In this document: positions 17,132 through 25,995 of the stretch, one piece after another | Layout of the letters: every line of letters starts with the position of its first letter | Numbering within the stretch: the stretch's first letter is position 1 | NCBI GenBank assembly: GCA_016219875.1 | Contig: JACRJZ010000146.1 | Location: 159,122-223,121 of the forward strand | Length of the DNA stretch: 64,000 nt | DNA from: Verrucomicrobiota bacterium | GTDB taxonomy: Bacteria > Verrucomicrobiota > Verrucomicrobiia > Limisphaerales > JACRJZ01 | Reading direction: 5' to 3' | The notes under the pieces: generated by a model | Databases searched by the model: none | What the model was told of the DNA's origin: nothing | What the model saw: the letters and a program-made list of their open reading frames with translations, nothing else | Translations under genes and position numbers: made by a program

Positions 17132-19325
17132 CCACGACCCTAAGCATCGTGTCCGTGTGCGTTCGCTTCGGGTTGAATTTGTTCAAGGGCGGCAGCAGCG
17201 ATTCGCCGGGCAGCCAGGCCAGCAGGACGGCGTCCCCACGGGCGGCGTTGGGGCCGAGATCGAATTCGCGTGAGGCCACCACCGAGCCGTAGAACTGTGG
17301 CTGGAACTGCGGAGTGCTGCGCGGTTGCAGGATCTGCGAGACGAACGAAGCCGCCGCCGCCGCGACAAACGGATCGTTCAGGACGCCCGAACGGCGACCT
17401 CCGAACTGGCTCCGGCGCTCGCTGATCGCCGACTGAAACGCGCCCGACAAGTTGTTCACGAACACGTTCAACGCTTGCCCGCCAGAGCGTGAGAGCGACA
17501 CGGTCTTGGTGCGCGGCAGTTCGCCGAGGTCGTGGATACGGCCGTCGAGGACCAAGCGCGCCTGCGGAATCCTCTTGCCGGAGAGGTTCTCCACTTTGAC
17601 GACGTATTGGTTGTTGGTCGCCGCGAGCACCTGAAGCGTGATGGGCGTGGGCGCCTGCTTCCACCAATCGCTCAGGAAAAGTTGGCTGGTCCAGATCGGC
17701 GCGTTGAGCCGGCCTTTGAAGCTGTTGCCGTGCTGCTCGACGGTGGCCTTGCTCATTTCCGTGCCGTAGAGGTCTCGCTCGCCGCGCAACGCGGCACACG
17801 GCGCTTCGCTGGCCACGGGATATTGCGCGTTCACCGGCGAATAGACCGAGCCGTAAGTGTGCCCGCGCAAGTCCGCGCGCTCGCCGTGCGGCAGGACATC
17901 GACGACGTGGAACTCGTTCCACTCTGTCTCGCCCGCGCGCAGCCGATAGCCGATGTAGTAAATCAGCACGGAGAAGAACGCGACGTAGAGCGGGAAGGTG
18001 ATCCAGGTGAGCATCTGCCGGTTCAACTTCTTGAGCACATACTGGTCGATCGGGCCAATCACGGCGAGGTAGGCCAGCAGCAGCACGAACAGCCAGCCGA
18101 TCGGCAGCTTGCGAATTTGCTTGGAGTCGATCAGCGCACCGAACACCCCATCGACTGAGTTGCCGCTGAGGCGCGAGGCGTTCCAGCCGGCCAGCCACTC
18201 GATGGGCACGTCGCAGAGCTTCGCCCAGAACCACGAGCGGCTCTGCCACGACTTGAACGGCTCCAACTCCGGACTGAAGAGCAAGACCGTGAGCGTCCCG
18301 CGCCCGCGGGCACACTGAATGGCAAGCGGACTGGCCGCCGTGCCGACTAGCACGCTCCCATCGCGCAAGTTGGCCGAAGTCACCGGCATGTCGGCGGTCT
18401 CGAAGGCCGTATCCGGGGCCAGAAGCGTGAAGGGGTTCAGCCCCGCCTGCTGGGGTTCGACGGCGGGCGCGCCCGTGCCGGGGCGGCGGCGTGCGGCGGC
18501 CCCGCTGGGCACCTGACCGGGAGCCGCGCGACGCGAGTCGGAGGTGAGCCACGCCTGAAACGCAGCGTGATCGCGGCGCAGCGCCACGCTCTGGATTTCG
18601 CAGGGCAAAACCTGGCGAAGCCACGCCGTGGCCTGGATGTCGCCCGGTTGCTCCGCCGCCACAATCAAGTGTCCGCCGCTGTGCAGCCAAACCATCAGGG
18701 CCGTAACTTGGTTGGCTTTGAGTTCGACCGCTTTGCTCGAATGCAGGTACAGCGCCGCCAAGCCGTCGAGCACAATGGGGTTGTCCGGGAACAACTCCAT
18801 CGACAAGCGGGCGACGGCTGGCTGAAGCTGGTTGACGCCGCGCGGAACCTCCGGCAGCACCGCGCCGCCGGACAGCGTCTTGGAAAGACTGCCGATGAGC
18901 GGGCTTTGCCGATCAGTCACAAGCCGCGGCTGAAGCTGGCTGTGCGCGGCCCGGACTTTGCCGCGGGCGTCGCGCAGGCGGGCGTCCAAGATCAGGTAGC
19001 GGCTCGTGGCGTAAAACGGGACGAGGAGGCGCTTGCGGGTGCCGGTCGGGAGTTCGACGGGCACGACCGTGGTTTGCCCGCCCTGGCTGCTGACCAGTTC
19101 CACCACGCCGTCGAAGCTGGGACCGTCGTTGTAGATTTCAAACGTGACCGGCGCCCAGGCGCCCTCCGCCACCACGCCGTCACTGGCGCCCATGCCGTAG
19201 CCGGGGAAAACGTCGAACTGCAACTCGGCGCGGGCCGGCAAGAGCAAGCCCAGCAAGAGCGCGAGCACGGACCTGGCGGTTCGCCTGCGGCGGTGCGGGT
19301 TCCTGAAGGGGGCCGGCGTTTCCAT
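17076..19325 (-). CDS. Exported membrane-anchored protein of unknown function
   Basis: This 749-residue protein has a Sec signal peptide (VLALLLGLLLPARA) followed by a long extracytoplasmic region. Near the middle are two hydrophobic helices (LPIGWLFVLLLAYLAVIGPIDQYVLKKL and ITFPLYVAFFSVLIYYIGY), then a second soluble region. The N-terminal half contains an internal segment like a glutamine-amidotransferase-like or GldG-type fold (LMVWLHSGGHLIVAAEQPGD). Such proteins are often encoded beside ABC ATPases in Verrucomicrobiota and Planctomycetota, as here. The C-terminal ~15 residues come from a low-complexity repeat. No catalytic motif is recognised. Confidence 0.75.
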   Translation of the reverse strand: METPAPFRNPHRRRRTARSVLALLLGLLLPARAELQFDVFPGYGMGASDGVVAEGAWAPVTFEIYNDGPSFDGVVELVSSQGGQTTVVPVELPTGTRKRLLVPFYATSRYLILDARLRDARGKVRAAHSQLQPRLVTDRQSPLIGSLSKTLSGGAVLPEVPRGVNQLQPAVARLSMELFPDNPIVLDGLAALYLHSSKAVELKANQVTALMVWLHSGGHLIVAAEQPGDIQATAWLRQVLPCEIQSVALRRDHAAFQAWLTSDSRRAAPGQVPSGAAARRRPGTGAPAVEPQQAGLNPFTLLAPDTAFETADMPVTSANLRDGSVLVGTAASPLAIQCARGRGTLTVLLFSPELEPFKSWQSRSWFWAKLCDVPIEWLAGWNASRLSGNSVDGVFGALIDSKQIRKLPIGWLFVLLLAYLAVIGPIDQYVLKKLNRQMLTWITFPLYVAFFSVLIYYIGYRLRAGETEWNEFHVVDVLPHGERADLRGHTYGSVYSPVNAQYPVASEAPCAALRGERDLYGTEMSKATVEQHGNSFKGRLNAPIWTSQLFLSDWWKQAPTPITLQVLAATNNQYVVKVENLSGKRIPQARLVLDGRIHDLGELPRTKTVSLSRSGGQALNVFVNNLSGAFQSAISERRSQFGGRRSGVLNDPFVAAAAASFVSQILQPRSTPQFQPQFYGSVVASREFDLGPNAARGDAVLLAWLPGESLLPPLNKFNPKRTHTDTMLRVVVPSPRSKVQSPTSDAQSQ

Positions 19326-19568
19326 GTTCTCAGTGAATTGTCTGGCCGGTTTATACGGGCAAGCGGGCGGCGAGGCAAGGGCTGTTCGCGCAAAGGGTGC
19401 CGGCGGGCGTCGTGACCGCGCAAGGCGGGGAAGAACCGTTGCAGGTTGCAGGTCGCCAACCAGGAACTTTCAACCTTCAACCTTCAACTTGTCCCATCGC
19501 TTCCCGGTTCGTCTCCAGGCCCGAACATTTCCGCTGTCAATTCGCCCCGAATCCGCTAAGGGACATCC

Positions 19569-20141
19569 ATGAACGAAGCGCGCCACATCCGCAATCTTGC
19601 CCTCGCCGGCTTCATGGGCACGGGGAAGTCCTCCGTAGGCCGGTTCGTGGCGGCGCAGTTGTGCTTCCGGTTCGTCGATACCGACCACCTGATCGAGCAG
19701 CGCGCCAGCAAGACCATCAGCGAAATCTTCGACCATGACGGCGAGCCAGCCTTCCGCGCTCTCGAAGGCGAAGTGGTGCAGGAGTTGGCGCAGCGCGAGA
19801 AGACCGTGATCTCCACGGGCGGCGGCCTCATCGTCAATCCGGCGAACCTCGCCAGCCTGAAGGAACACGCGCTGGTGGTTTGTCTCTGCGCGCCGGCGGA
19901 AACCATTTACGAGCGCGTGCGCTACGCCTCCCATCGTCCGCTCCTGCGAGAAACCGAGCCGCTGGAAACCATCCGCCGCCTCCTGGTCCAGCGCGAGCCG
20001 TTCTACCGCGAGGCCGATGTGCTGGTCAGCACCGACCAACGGTCCGTGCGCGAAGTGGCCACGCACATCCTCCATGAATTTCACTCCGCACTCCGCGTCC
20101 CCCATGACGGCCAAGGAAGCCATCCGTGCCCGCGCCCTTGA
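19569..20141 (+). CDS. aroK: Shikimate kinase
   Basis: This enzyme phosphorylates shikimate in the chorismate pathway. P-loop AGFMGTGKSSVGR, shikimate-binding DTDHLIEQRASKTISEIF, the STGGGLI motif and lid region RPLLRETEPLETI are all present. About 165 residues would be normal; the last ~20 residues (LRVPHDGQGSHP) run into the start of the following gene. The ~240-base gap upstream separates it from a divergent membrane-protein gene and holds only a short tandem TTCAACC stretch. Confidence 0.92.
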   Translation: MNEARHIRNLALAGFMGTGKSSVGRFVAAQLCFRFVDTDHLIEQRASKTISEIFDHDGEPAFRALEGEVVQELAQREKTVISTGGGLIVNPANLASLKEHALVVCLCAPAETIYERVRYASHRPLLRETEPLETIRRLLVQREPFYREADVLVSTDQRSVREVATHILHEFHSALRVPHDGQGSHPCPRP

Positions 20142-21162
20142 GTTGGGCTTCGACGAATGCCGCTTTACCACCGCGGAACCGCCGGCCTCGGCGCCGCACT
20201 TCCGTCGGTGGCTGGAGCAGCAGTTCCACGGTGAGATGGCCTGGATCGCTCGCAACGCGGAAAAACGCGCCGACCCGCAACGGGTTCTGCCGGGGGCCAG
20301 GAGCATCATCGTGCTCGCCGTGCAATACGGAGAAGCTGCGCACCATCCCGCTCACGACGCCGCAGCCGTGTCCGCCGAACCGCCGTCCGGCTTCATCGCC
20401 CGCTACGCCCGCCACGCCGACTACCACGACGTGTTCGCCGGGAGGCTGAAGCCGCTCGCCGCCTTCGTGGACCAAGCCGGCGGCAGCGGCACGCGGTCGT
20501 TGTGGTATGTCGATACCGGCCCGCTGCTGGAGCGCGACCTCGCCCAACGCGCCGGCCTGGGCTTCATCGGCAAGCACGCCAACCTGATCAGCCGCTCGCG
20601 GGGCAATTGGATTCTCTTGGCCGAAATCCTGACGACGCTGGCGCTGGAGCCAGACGCGCCGGAGAAGAACCGATGCGGCACTTGCACCCGCTGCATCGAC
20701 GTTTGCCCCACGCGCGCCATCGTGCAGCCTTTCCAGGTGGACTCGCGACGGTGCATTTCGTATCTGACCATCGAACTCAAAGGCGCCATCCCCGAGGAAC
20801 TCCGGCCCGCGATTGGTAACCGCATCTTCGGCTGTGACGATTGCCTGGCGGTCTGCCCCTGGAACCGCTTTGCCCAGGAGGCGCGCCTGATGCGGGAACA
20901 CCGACGCCGCGAACAAGACTCCCCTGCCCTGCCCGACCTCCTGGCGCTCGACGAGGCCGGCTTCAAAGCGCGCTTTGCCGGCACACCGCTCGAACGCACC
21001 CGACGCCGCGGCCTGCTCCGAAATGTCTGCGTGGCGCTGGGGAACGTGGGCGATGAGCGGGCGCTGCCAACGCTGGCGAAGGTCACGGCGGAATCCGATC
21101 CACTCATCGCCGAGCACGCCCACTGGGCCGTGGAGCAGATTCGGAAGCGATGCGCCGTTTAG
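20104..21162 (+). CDS. queG: Epoxyqueuosine reductase
   Basis: This is the cobalamin/4Fe-4S enzyme for the last step of queuosine synthesis in tRNA. It has an N-terminal QueG domain (TAKEAIRARALELGFDECR), a cobalamin-region (YVDTGPLLERDLAQRAGLGFIGKH), two ferredoxin clusters (CGTCTRCIDVCP and CDDCLAVCPWN) and a C-terminal HEAT-like repeat. ATG 20104 is preferred; ATG 20074 is also possible. Either start overlaps the end of aroK by 38-68 bases, implying coupling. queE lies 5 kb away on the other strand. Confidence 0.92.
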   Translation: MTAKEAIRARALELGFDECRFTTAEPPASAPHFRRWLEQQFHGEMAWIARNAEKRADPQRVLPGARSIIVLAVQYGEAAHHPAHDAAAVSAEPPSGFIARYARHADYHDVFAGRLKPLAAFVDQAGGSGTRSLWYVDTGPLLERDLAQRAGLGFIGKHANLISRSRGNWILLAEILTTLALEPDAPEKNRCGTCTRCIDVCPTRAIVQPFQVDSRRCISYLTIELKGAIPEELRPAIGNRIFGCDDCLAVCPWNRFAQEARLMREHRRREQDSPALPDLLALDEAGFKARFAGTPLERTRRRGLLRNVCVALGNVGDERALPTLAKVTAESDPLIAEHAHWAVEQIRKRCAV

Positions 21163-22112
21163 GGTTTCCGTAGGGCAAGCCAACGCGCCTTGTACAGCCG
21201 CTGCCCGGGCAAATGCAGAACGCCTGGCGGCTTAAGGAAATGAACGCGTTCAGCCCACCAATTCGTCCCTTCGGCCTGCACGTAGGCCACCCGGCCCGTG
21301 ACCGGATGGACCGAGTAGCTTTTCACTTTGGCGGTTTCGGCCAACGCATCGTGCGGGGTGAGTTGGCGCGTGTCGCGATCGAACCACCAGCAGTGCTTGC
21401 CCGTGCTGAGGAACAGCCGCGACGATCCTGGCTGCGTCACGAGGTCGTGCCCGTTGCCCTCCGGCAGCTTGGTCTGAGACTCAACCCTGAGGTTGGTCAA
21501 CCCGCCCTGCCCCATCACGCGATACGCGCGCAACTCATCGTTGCCCAACGCCCAGAGCAGTTCCCGCTGCTCGTCCCAAACCAGTCCGTGAGCCGAACTC
21601 AGCCGGTCGCTGGCGGTCTCCCGCCGGGTGGCGAGATCGAAGACGACGACACGGTTCCCGCCGGGCGAATCCGAAACCGACGCGGCCGCAGCCAGGCGTC
21701 CGCCGGGGAGCAGTTCGATGGAGTGAGCATTGGGAACTTCCGCGAAGAACAGCGCCCGCCGGGTTTCGCGTTCGACCAACGCCACCGCGCCCGAAGATGA
21801 AGAAATCAGGATTCCCCGCCCTCCTTCGATTGGCTTGCAGTCGTCGGTAGAGCGGAAAGCGCGTCGGAGCGACTCCGGGATGTCGGGGCAATCGGCCGCC
21901 CGCCACGACCACACCTTGCGAGGCTCTGCATCGAGGTTCACGGAGACGATGAAGACTTCCTCCGCTCCGCACAGCACCAACTCCGCCCCGGCGGACGAAC
22001 GCGTGACGGGCTGCTGCCGGCTCCCTACGCAAGAGGTCACCGCCGCCCCCGCCAGCAGCGCGAGCAACATCTCACGTCGCGTGATCCTCGTGGTTGATGA
22101 GTCTGGGCGCAT
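21159..22112 (-). CDS. TAT/lipoprotein-type beta-propeller protein (DUF6528-like)
   Basis: This exported protein of about 317 residues has an N-terminus with a TAT-like RITRREMLLALLAGAAVTSC signal and a possible lipobox Cys. The body shows repeated strand patterns of a propeller (NRVVVFDLATRR, AHGLVWDEQRELLWALGNDELRAYR, HDLVTQPGSSRLFLSTGKHCWWFD) resembling DUF6528. Its function is unknown. The frame extends upstream to 22262, but that part is the antisense tRNA gene, so the start is ATG 22112. It ends tail-to-tail with queG, overlapping by 4 bases. Confidence 0.72.
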   Translation of the reverse strand: MRPDSSTTRITRREMLLALLAGAAVTSCVGSRQQPVTRSSAGAELVLCGAEEVFIVSVNLDAEPRKVWSWRAADCPDIPESLRRAFRSTDDCKPIEGGRGILISSSSGAVALVERETRRALFFAEVPNAHSIELLPGGRLAAAASVSDSPGGNRVVVFDLATRRETASDRLSSAHGLVWDEQRELLWALGNDELRAYRVMGQGGLTNLRVESQTKLPEGNGHDLVTQPGSSRLFLSTGKHCWWFDRDTRQLTPHDALAETAKVKSYSVHPVTGRVAYVQAEGTNWWAERVHFLKPPGVLHLPGQRLYKARWLALRKP

Positions 22113-22141
22113 GGGCACTTGAAATTCACCTTCCTGAAAGC

Positions 22142-22217
22142 TGGTGGAGCCGAGGGGATTCGAACCCCTGACCCCCACAATGCCATTGTGGTGCTCTACC
22201 AACTGAGCTACGACCCC
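22142..22217 (-). tRNA. tRNA-Ala (anticodon GGC)
   Basis: The minus strand folds into a full cloverleaf: acceptor GGGGTCG pairs with CGGCTCC, the D arm is GCTC-AGTTGGTAGA-GC, the anticodon arm CCACA-ATGGCAT-TGTGG gives anticodon GGC, the T arm is AGGGG-TTCGAAT-CCCCT, and CCA is encoded at the 3' end. It is 76 bases. GGC reads GCC and GCU alanine codons, in keeping with the high GC content. Confidence 0.95.
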
Positions 22218-22284
22218 AGCCAAAAGCGCGGCGAAACTAGGAGCCGGCTCCCCCTTTGTCAAAAACTATTTCCCGCGTGTGCGG

Positions 22285-22782
22285 TCACAACCGAAGCCGC
22301 TTCCAGATCAGCGGAAACGTCGGCGCGAAGTCCCCCGGCTGCTCAGCAATCCAGCGGCTGACGTAGCCAGGGGCGAACCAGCCGCCTTGGTCGATCTCCT
22401 CCGGGTGCAGCTTGAACGGGCCTTCCGCTTCGCACCGGTACACCCAGACGAATTCCTGGCCCGTCTCGGCACAGGCTTCGATTTTGAACAACCTTCGCAG
22501 CGGAGGGGAAACCACCAGCCCAATCTCCTCACGCAGTTCCCGCACCGCGCAATCATCGTAGGCTTCGCCGTGGTCCACGTGGCCGGAGGAAGACGAGTCC
22601 CACACGCCGGGATGGTTGTCTTTTTTCATCGACCGCTTCTGGAGAAAGACCTCACCGCGGGCGTTGAAGACCAGGACGTGCGTGGCGCGGTGCTTCAGAC
22701 CAAGCCGATGCACTTCACCGCGGGTCTGCTGCCCGATCACTTCGTCGCGGTCGTTGACGACATCGAAGATTTCTTCACTCAT
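22285..22782 (-). CDS. Nudix hydrolase (IPP-isomerase-like subgroup)
   Basis: This 165-residue cytosolic hydrolase acts on nucleoside-diphosphate-type substrates. The Nudix box GHVDHGEAYDDCAVRELREEIGL is complete (GX5EX7REUXEEXGU). The N-terminus EEIFDVVNDRDEVIGQQTRGEVHR and RATHVLVFNARGEVFLQKRS resemble the YfcD/IDI-like Nudix subgroup. ATG 22782 overlaps the end of the phosphatase gene upstream by 8 bases, so it is part of the rsmA-phosphatase-nudix unit. The substrate cannot be predicted. Confidence 0.9.
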   Translation of the reverse strand: MSEEIFDVVNDRDEVIGQQTRGEVHRLGLKHRATHVLVFNARGEVFLQKRSMKKDNHPGVWDSSSSGHVDHGEAYDDCAVRELREEIGLVVSPPLRRLFKIEACAETGQEFVWVYRCEAEGPFKLHPEEIDQGGWFAPGYVSRWIAEQPGDFAPTFPLIWKRLRL

Positions 22783-23512
22783 GCGAGGCGGAGGGATTGT
22801 TGAAGAAGCGGTCCAGGGACTCAAGCTGTTCGCCATTCAACCGGACTCGCGGGCGCTTGGAGCGCGTGAACGCAATGGCCTCCGTCACGGTCTTGCTGTG
22901 TCCAGCCGCGACCAGATGCGCGATCACGAACGTCGCGCTGCGGCTGTGACCGAAGGCGCAATGCACGTACACCGGGCCGTGCGCCAGCCGTTCGCGGATG
23001 AAGTCGAGGCCGCAGCGAAGTTGCTCCGTGGTCGGCGCCGTCGTATCGAGCATCGGCTGGCACAAGTAGCTGTCGGCGGCGCGCAGCCATTGCACTTCCG
23101 CGAACTCGCCGGTGACATCGAGGACGCTGAAGCTGGGAGCGTCGTTCGCCGCGCGGCCGAGCCGGGTTTCGTTTTTCCACTTCACCTCATCCCACGGGCG
23201 GAGCCGCCCGCCGAGCCAGAGGCCGGGAACGATTTCCGTCCAACGCGGCTCCCGGCTCGTGCGCCGGAACACTTCGAGGAAGACGTGGTTGAAGATGTGG
23301 TAGGGCGCGAACAGCAACCAACTCGGCCACGCAAACCGACCATCGCCGCGCTTGAGCAGAATCGCCGGACGACGGGACAGGTATCCGATGCCCAGCGCCG
23401 CGCACGACACTGCGGCGTAGAGTTGCACCCCGGCGACCGCAGAACATTCCGCAACGAGCGCGCTGCCCACCAGCGCGACCGCCAACGCGGAGAAGATGAG
23501 GCCGAACTTCAT
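22775..23512 (-). CDS. Membrane-associated dual-specificity protein phosphatase
   Basis: This 245-residue protein has two predicted N-terminal helices (FGLIFSALAVALVGSALVA and QLYAAVSCAALGIGYL) and a C-terminal DUSP domain. The catalytic loop is VHCAFGHSRSATF (C-x5-R), with FSVLDVTGEF upstream and an Asp-containing LDTTAPT segment that may supply the general acid. Its start overlaps the rsmA stop by ATGA and its stop overlaps the Nudix start. Membrane-tethered DUSPs of this type in bacteria have unknown substrates; phosphoinositide-like or glycan phosphates are possible. Confidence 0.85.
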   Translation of the reverse strand: MKFGLIFSALAVALVGSALVAECSAVAGVQLYAAVSCAALGIGYLSRRPAILLKRGDGRFAWPSWLLFAPYHIFNHVFLEVFRRTSREPRWTEIVPGLWLGGRLRPWDEVKWKNETRLGRAANDAPSFSVLDVTGEFAEVQWLRAADSYLCQPMLDTTAPTTEQLRCGLDFIRERLAHGPVYVHCAFGHSRSATFVIAHLVAAGHSKTVTEAIAFTRSKRPRVRLNGEQLESLDRFFNNPSASHE

Positions 23513-24405
23513 GGGCCTGGTGCGGGAGCCTTGAGCAGTTCCGTCAACCGCACGAACTGCTCCAAGCTGACGGCCTCCGCGCGCACCTGCGGCGAGAGTC
23601 TCAGTTCGGCGAACGCGGCTTCGAGTTGCGCCGGCGGCCAGCCGGCCTTGAGCAACTTCAACATCATTTTCCTCCGTTGCGAAAACGCCATCTTGACCAA
23701 GCGGATGAAGTTCCTGCTCTGGTCCGGCACAAGAAGCGGTGTCGTCCGCCGCACCAACGTCACGCAGGCCGAGTCCACGTCCGGTGACGGATGAAAGCAC
23801 GAGGCCGGAATCTTGAACAGCCCGCGCGACTCGAAGCGAAGTTGGACCAGCAGCGTCAGCACTCCGTAGTCGGAGTCGCCTGCCTGGGCCACGAGCCTTC
23901 GGGCCACTTCGAGTTGAAGCGTTGCCACCAAGCGATCCGGTGGTTGCGACACCAGCGCCAACTCGACGAGGATTGGCGACGCGACCGAGTAAGGCAGATT
24001 GGCCACCAGCTTCCACCCCGACCAGTCGCGCGGATTCTGCCGGAGAAACTCCAGCGCGTCGGCGTGCAGCAACCGTAGGACAGGCCTCCGGCCTGTCTCC
24101 ATTCTCTCCCCCTCTCGCATTGCAGGCGCACCGCTCTCCGTTTCCACCCCAAGCCGCTTCCTCAAGAACCCCACCAGCCGCGCATCCTTCTCGATGGCCA
24201 GAACCTCGTCCGCCTGCGCCAGCAGCAATTCCGTCAGCGGCCCCAGGCCGGGGCCGATCTCGAGCACGCGATCCGCCGACGTGAGTTCCGCCGCCGCCAC
24301 GATACGGCGAAGCTGGTTGCCGTCGTGCAGAAAATGTTGGCCGAGCGACTTGCTCAGTTGGACGTCGCCCTCCGCCAACGCGCGCCGCATTTCGGAAAGC
24401 GTCAT
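23509..24405 (-). CDS. rsmA: 16S rRNA (adenine(1518)-N6/adenine(1519)-N6)-dimethyltransferase
   Basis: This is KsgA/RsmA, which dimethylates two adjacent adenines in the 3' hairpin of 16S rRNA. The N-terminal SKSLGQHFLHDGNQLRRIV, SAM motif I VLEIGPGLGPLTELLL, acidic motif II VLAIEKDARL, catalytic NLPYSVASPIL and the C-terminal FSQRRKMMLKLL are all present. ATG 24405 is chosen because the family start falls there; upstream sequence belongs to a palindromic repeat. A ~30-residue insertion after the motif II region (ETESGAPAMREGERM) is unusual but in a surface loop. Confidence 0.92.
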   Translation of the reverse strand: MTLSEMRRALAEGDVQLSKSLGQHFLHDGNQLRRIVAAAELTSADRVLEIGPGLGPLTELLLAQADEVLAIEKDARLVGFLRKRLGVETESGAPAMREGERMETGRRPVLRLLHADALEFLRQNPRDWSGWKLVANLPYSVASPILVELALVSQPPDRLVATLQLEVARRLVAQAGDSDYGVLTLLVQLRFESRGLFKIPASCFHPSPDVDSACVTLVRRTTPLLVPDQSRNFIRLVKMAFSQRRKMMLKLLKAGWPPAQLEAAFAELRLSPQVRAEAVSLEQFVRLTELLKAPAPGP

Positions 24406-24457
24406 GCGGGGCTTTGACCTCCAACTCCGGACGCGCGCCGAAACCATGAAGCGGACG

Positions 24458-24527
24458 GTGGGGCGAGCCTCCCCGCGAGCCGGGGTGCGCATGCCGCCGG
24501 CTGGCTCGCGAGTACGCTCGCCCCACC
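24458..24527. repeat. Palindromic repeat GGTGGGGCGAGC type
   Basis: GGTGGGGCGAGC (24458-24469) and GCTCGCCCCACC (24516-24527) are exact complements, and the inner parts (CGCGAGCC / GGCTCGCG) also pair. It lies between the aminotransferase stop and the rsmA start in the same transcription unit. It belongs to yet another dispersed palindrome type in the window and is intergenic here. Confidence 0.7.
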
Positions 24528-24541
24528 CTGCCAGTTTCGGT

Positions 24542-25993
24542 TCATGGAGAGTGGACCGTGAGCACCTCTCCCAACGCCGCCACCGCGCCGGTCAGTTCCC
24601 GCTCAGTGATCGTGAGCGGCGGGGTGAAACTGATGACGTTGCCGTGCGCGCCTTCGGGCAACAGGATGCAGCCGCGGCGAAGCATTTCCTTGACGACGCG
24701 AAGGGCGAGGTCGGTGGCGGGAGTCCCATCCGGCTTCAGCAGTTCGATGCCGGCCATCAACCCCAAACCGCGACACGAGCCAACCGCCGCTTCCGACTTC
24801 GCCACGACGGACAGTTCACTCAGCAACACTTCGCCCAAGCGCCGGCTGCGCTCGACGAGTCTCTGACTCCTGATCTCGGCGATCTGCGCCAGCGCCATCG
24901 CGCAACCCACGGGATGGCCGAGGAACGTGCTCGTGTGAATCGCCTCCCCGCTGGACGCCGGCCAGGCCGCATCCATCAAATCGGCGCGGCCCGCGCAGGC
25001 GCTGAGCGGAAAGCCGCCCGTGAGCGCCTTGCCCAGACAGATCAGGTCCGGCGCGGTCTGCGTGTGTTCGCACGCGAACCATTTCCCGGTGCGGCCCAGG
25101 CCCGTGAAAATCTCGTCCAACACCAGTAGCGCGCCGAACTCATCACACAGCCTCCGCAGCATCGGCAGGAACTCCGCTGGCGGGACGTTGATGCCTCCAC
25201 GCCCCTGCGCCGGCTCGACCAGCACCGCGCCGATGGCCTGACGGCGAAAGACCCGGCGCAGCGCTTCTTCGATTTCCGCCAACTCTGGCCGCGCCTCCCC
25301 GTGGCGCGGGAACGGGACAAAGTGCCCGAACTGCCCCAGTTGCGCCCGGAACGGCCCGCGGAAGAAATCGCGATGCGTCGCGTTCAGCGCGCCATAGCCC
25401 ACGCCGTGATACGCCCCCTCGAACGCGATGACGCCGCGCCGCCCCGTGGCCAACAGCGCCGTCTTGAGCGCCGCTTCAACCGCTTCAAATCCCGAGTTGC
25501 AGAAAATGGTCTTCGCTCGGCCGCGCGGAACTTTGAACTTTGAACTTTGGATCTCCTTCAAGAGCGTAGCAGCCGACGTAAGGAGGCTCTGATTCCTTTG
25601 GAGTTTGAGCCTCCTCACGTCGGCTGCTACGAGGTTTTTAAATTGCCTTCCTTGAACCTTGAACTCGCCCCCGCTCCACCGCTCGAACGTCAGCCGGCTG
25701 AGTTCGCGCGCAAGCTGGGCCTTGAGCGCGTGCGGATGCACGTCGCCCATCGCGTGCAACAACGTAGTCATCTGGCGTTGGCCGGCGCGGACAACGCGCG
25801 GATTCGCGTGGCCCGCCGCGGCCACGCCAAACGCCGCCGTCAGGTCCAGATACTTCCGGCCTTCGGCATCCCAGACGTGGACGCCCCGCGCCCGCTCCCA
25901 GACGACGGGCCACGAGCCGTCCGGGGCGAGGAAAGTGACGTTGCGCGATTCGTGGTCGCGGAGGAGGCCCAGAATGCGTTGCGTGCGGGTCAT
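24542..25993 (-). CDS. Class III aminotransferase with an in-frame palindromic repeat insertion
   Basis: This is a PLP-dependent omega-aminotransferase (acetylornithine/4-aminobutyrate type). The fold motifs are YLDLTAAFGVAAAGHANPRV, IAFEGAYHGVGYGAL, VLDEIFTGLGRTG and the Schiff-base Lys in LICLGKALTGGFPL. The substrate is not predictable. Residues ~122-143 (VAADVRRLKL ... SLLTSAAT) are encoded by a palindromic repeat at 25566-25630. Flanking residues EFKVQGRQF and SSKFKVP come from a second low-complexity repeat. Together they lengthen the normally short loop before TIFCNSGFEAVEAALK by roughly 50 residues without breaking the frame. The start is 2 bases from the queE stop. Confidence 0.88.
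   Translation of the reverse strand: MTRTQRILGLLRDHESRNVTFLAPDGSWPVVWERARGVHVWDAEGRKYLDLTAAFGVAAAGHANPRVVRAGQRQMTTLLHAMGDVHPHALKAQLARELSRLTFERWSGGEFKVQGRQFKNLVAADVRRLKLQRNQSLLTSAATLLKEIQSSKFKVPRGRAKTIFCNSGFEAVEAALKTALLATGRRGVIAFEGAYHGVGYGALNATHRDFFRGPFRAQLGQFGHFVPFPRHGEARPELAEIEEALRRVFRRQAIGAVLVEPAQGRGGINVPPAEFLPMLRRLCDEFGALLVLDEIFTGLGRTGKWFACEHTQTAPDLICLGKALTGGFPLSACAGRADLMDAAWPASSGEAIHTSTFLGHPVGCAMALAQIAEIRSQRLVERSRRLGEVLLSELSVVAKSEAAVGSCRGLGLMAGIELLKPDGTPATDLALRVVKEMLRRGCILLPEGAHGNVISFTPPLTITERELTGAVAALGEVLTVHSP
25566..25630. repeat. Family A palindromic repeat, inside aminotransferase CDS
   Basis: GTAGCAGCCGACGTAAGGAG on the left pairs with CTCCTCACGTCGGCTGCTAC on the right around a ~20-base loop. 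The 65-base element is wholly inside an open reading frame. Direct copies of a TTGAACTTTGAAC-like sequence flank it on both sides (25533-25548 and 25651-25665). Other copies of this family are at 32122, 35180, 48947 and 58795. Confidence 0.9.
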
Positions 25994-25995
25994 GC

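Noticed and set aside
22113..22262. Upstream extension of the beta-propeller gene
   Set aside because: This part is the antisense of the tRNA-Ala gene.
22775..24526. 583-residue single protein covering rsmA and the phosphatase
   Set aside because: The first half is a frame-shifted shadow of rsmA; only the last ~245 residues from ATG 23512 form a real phosphatase.
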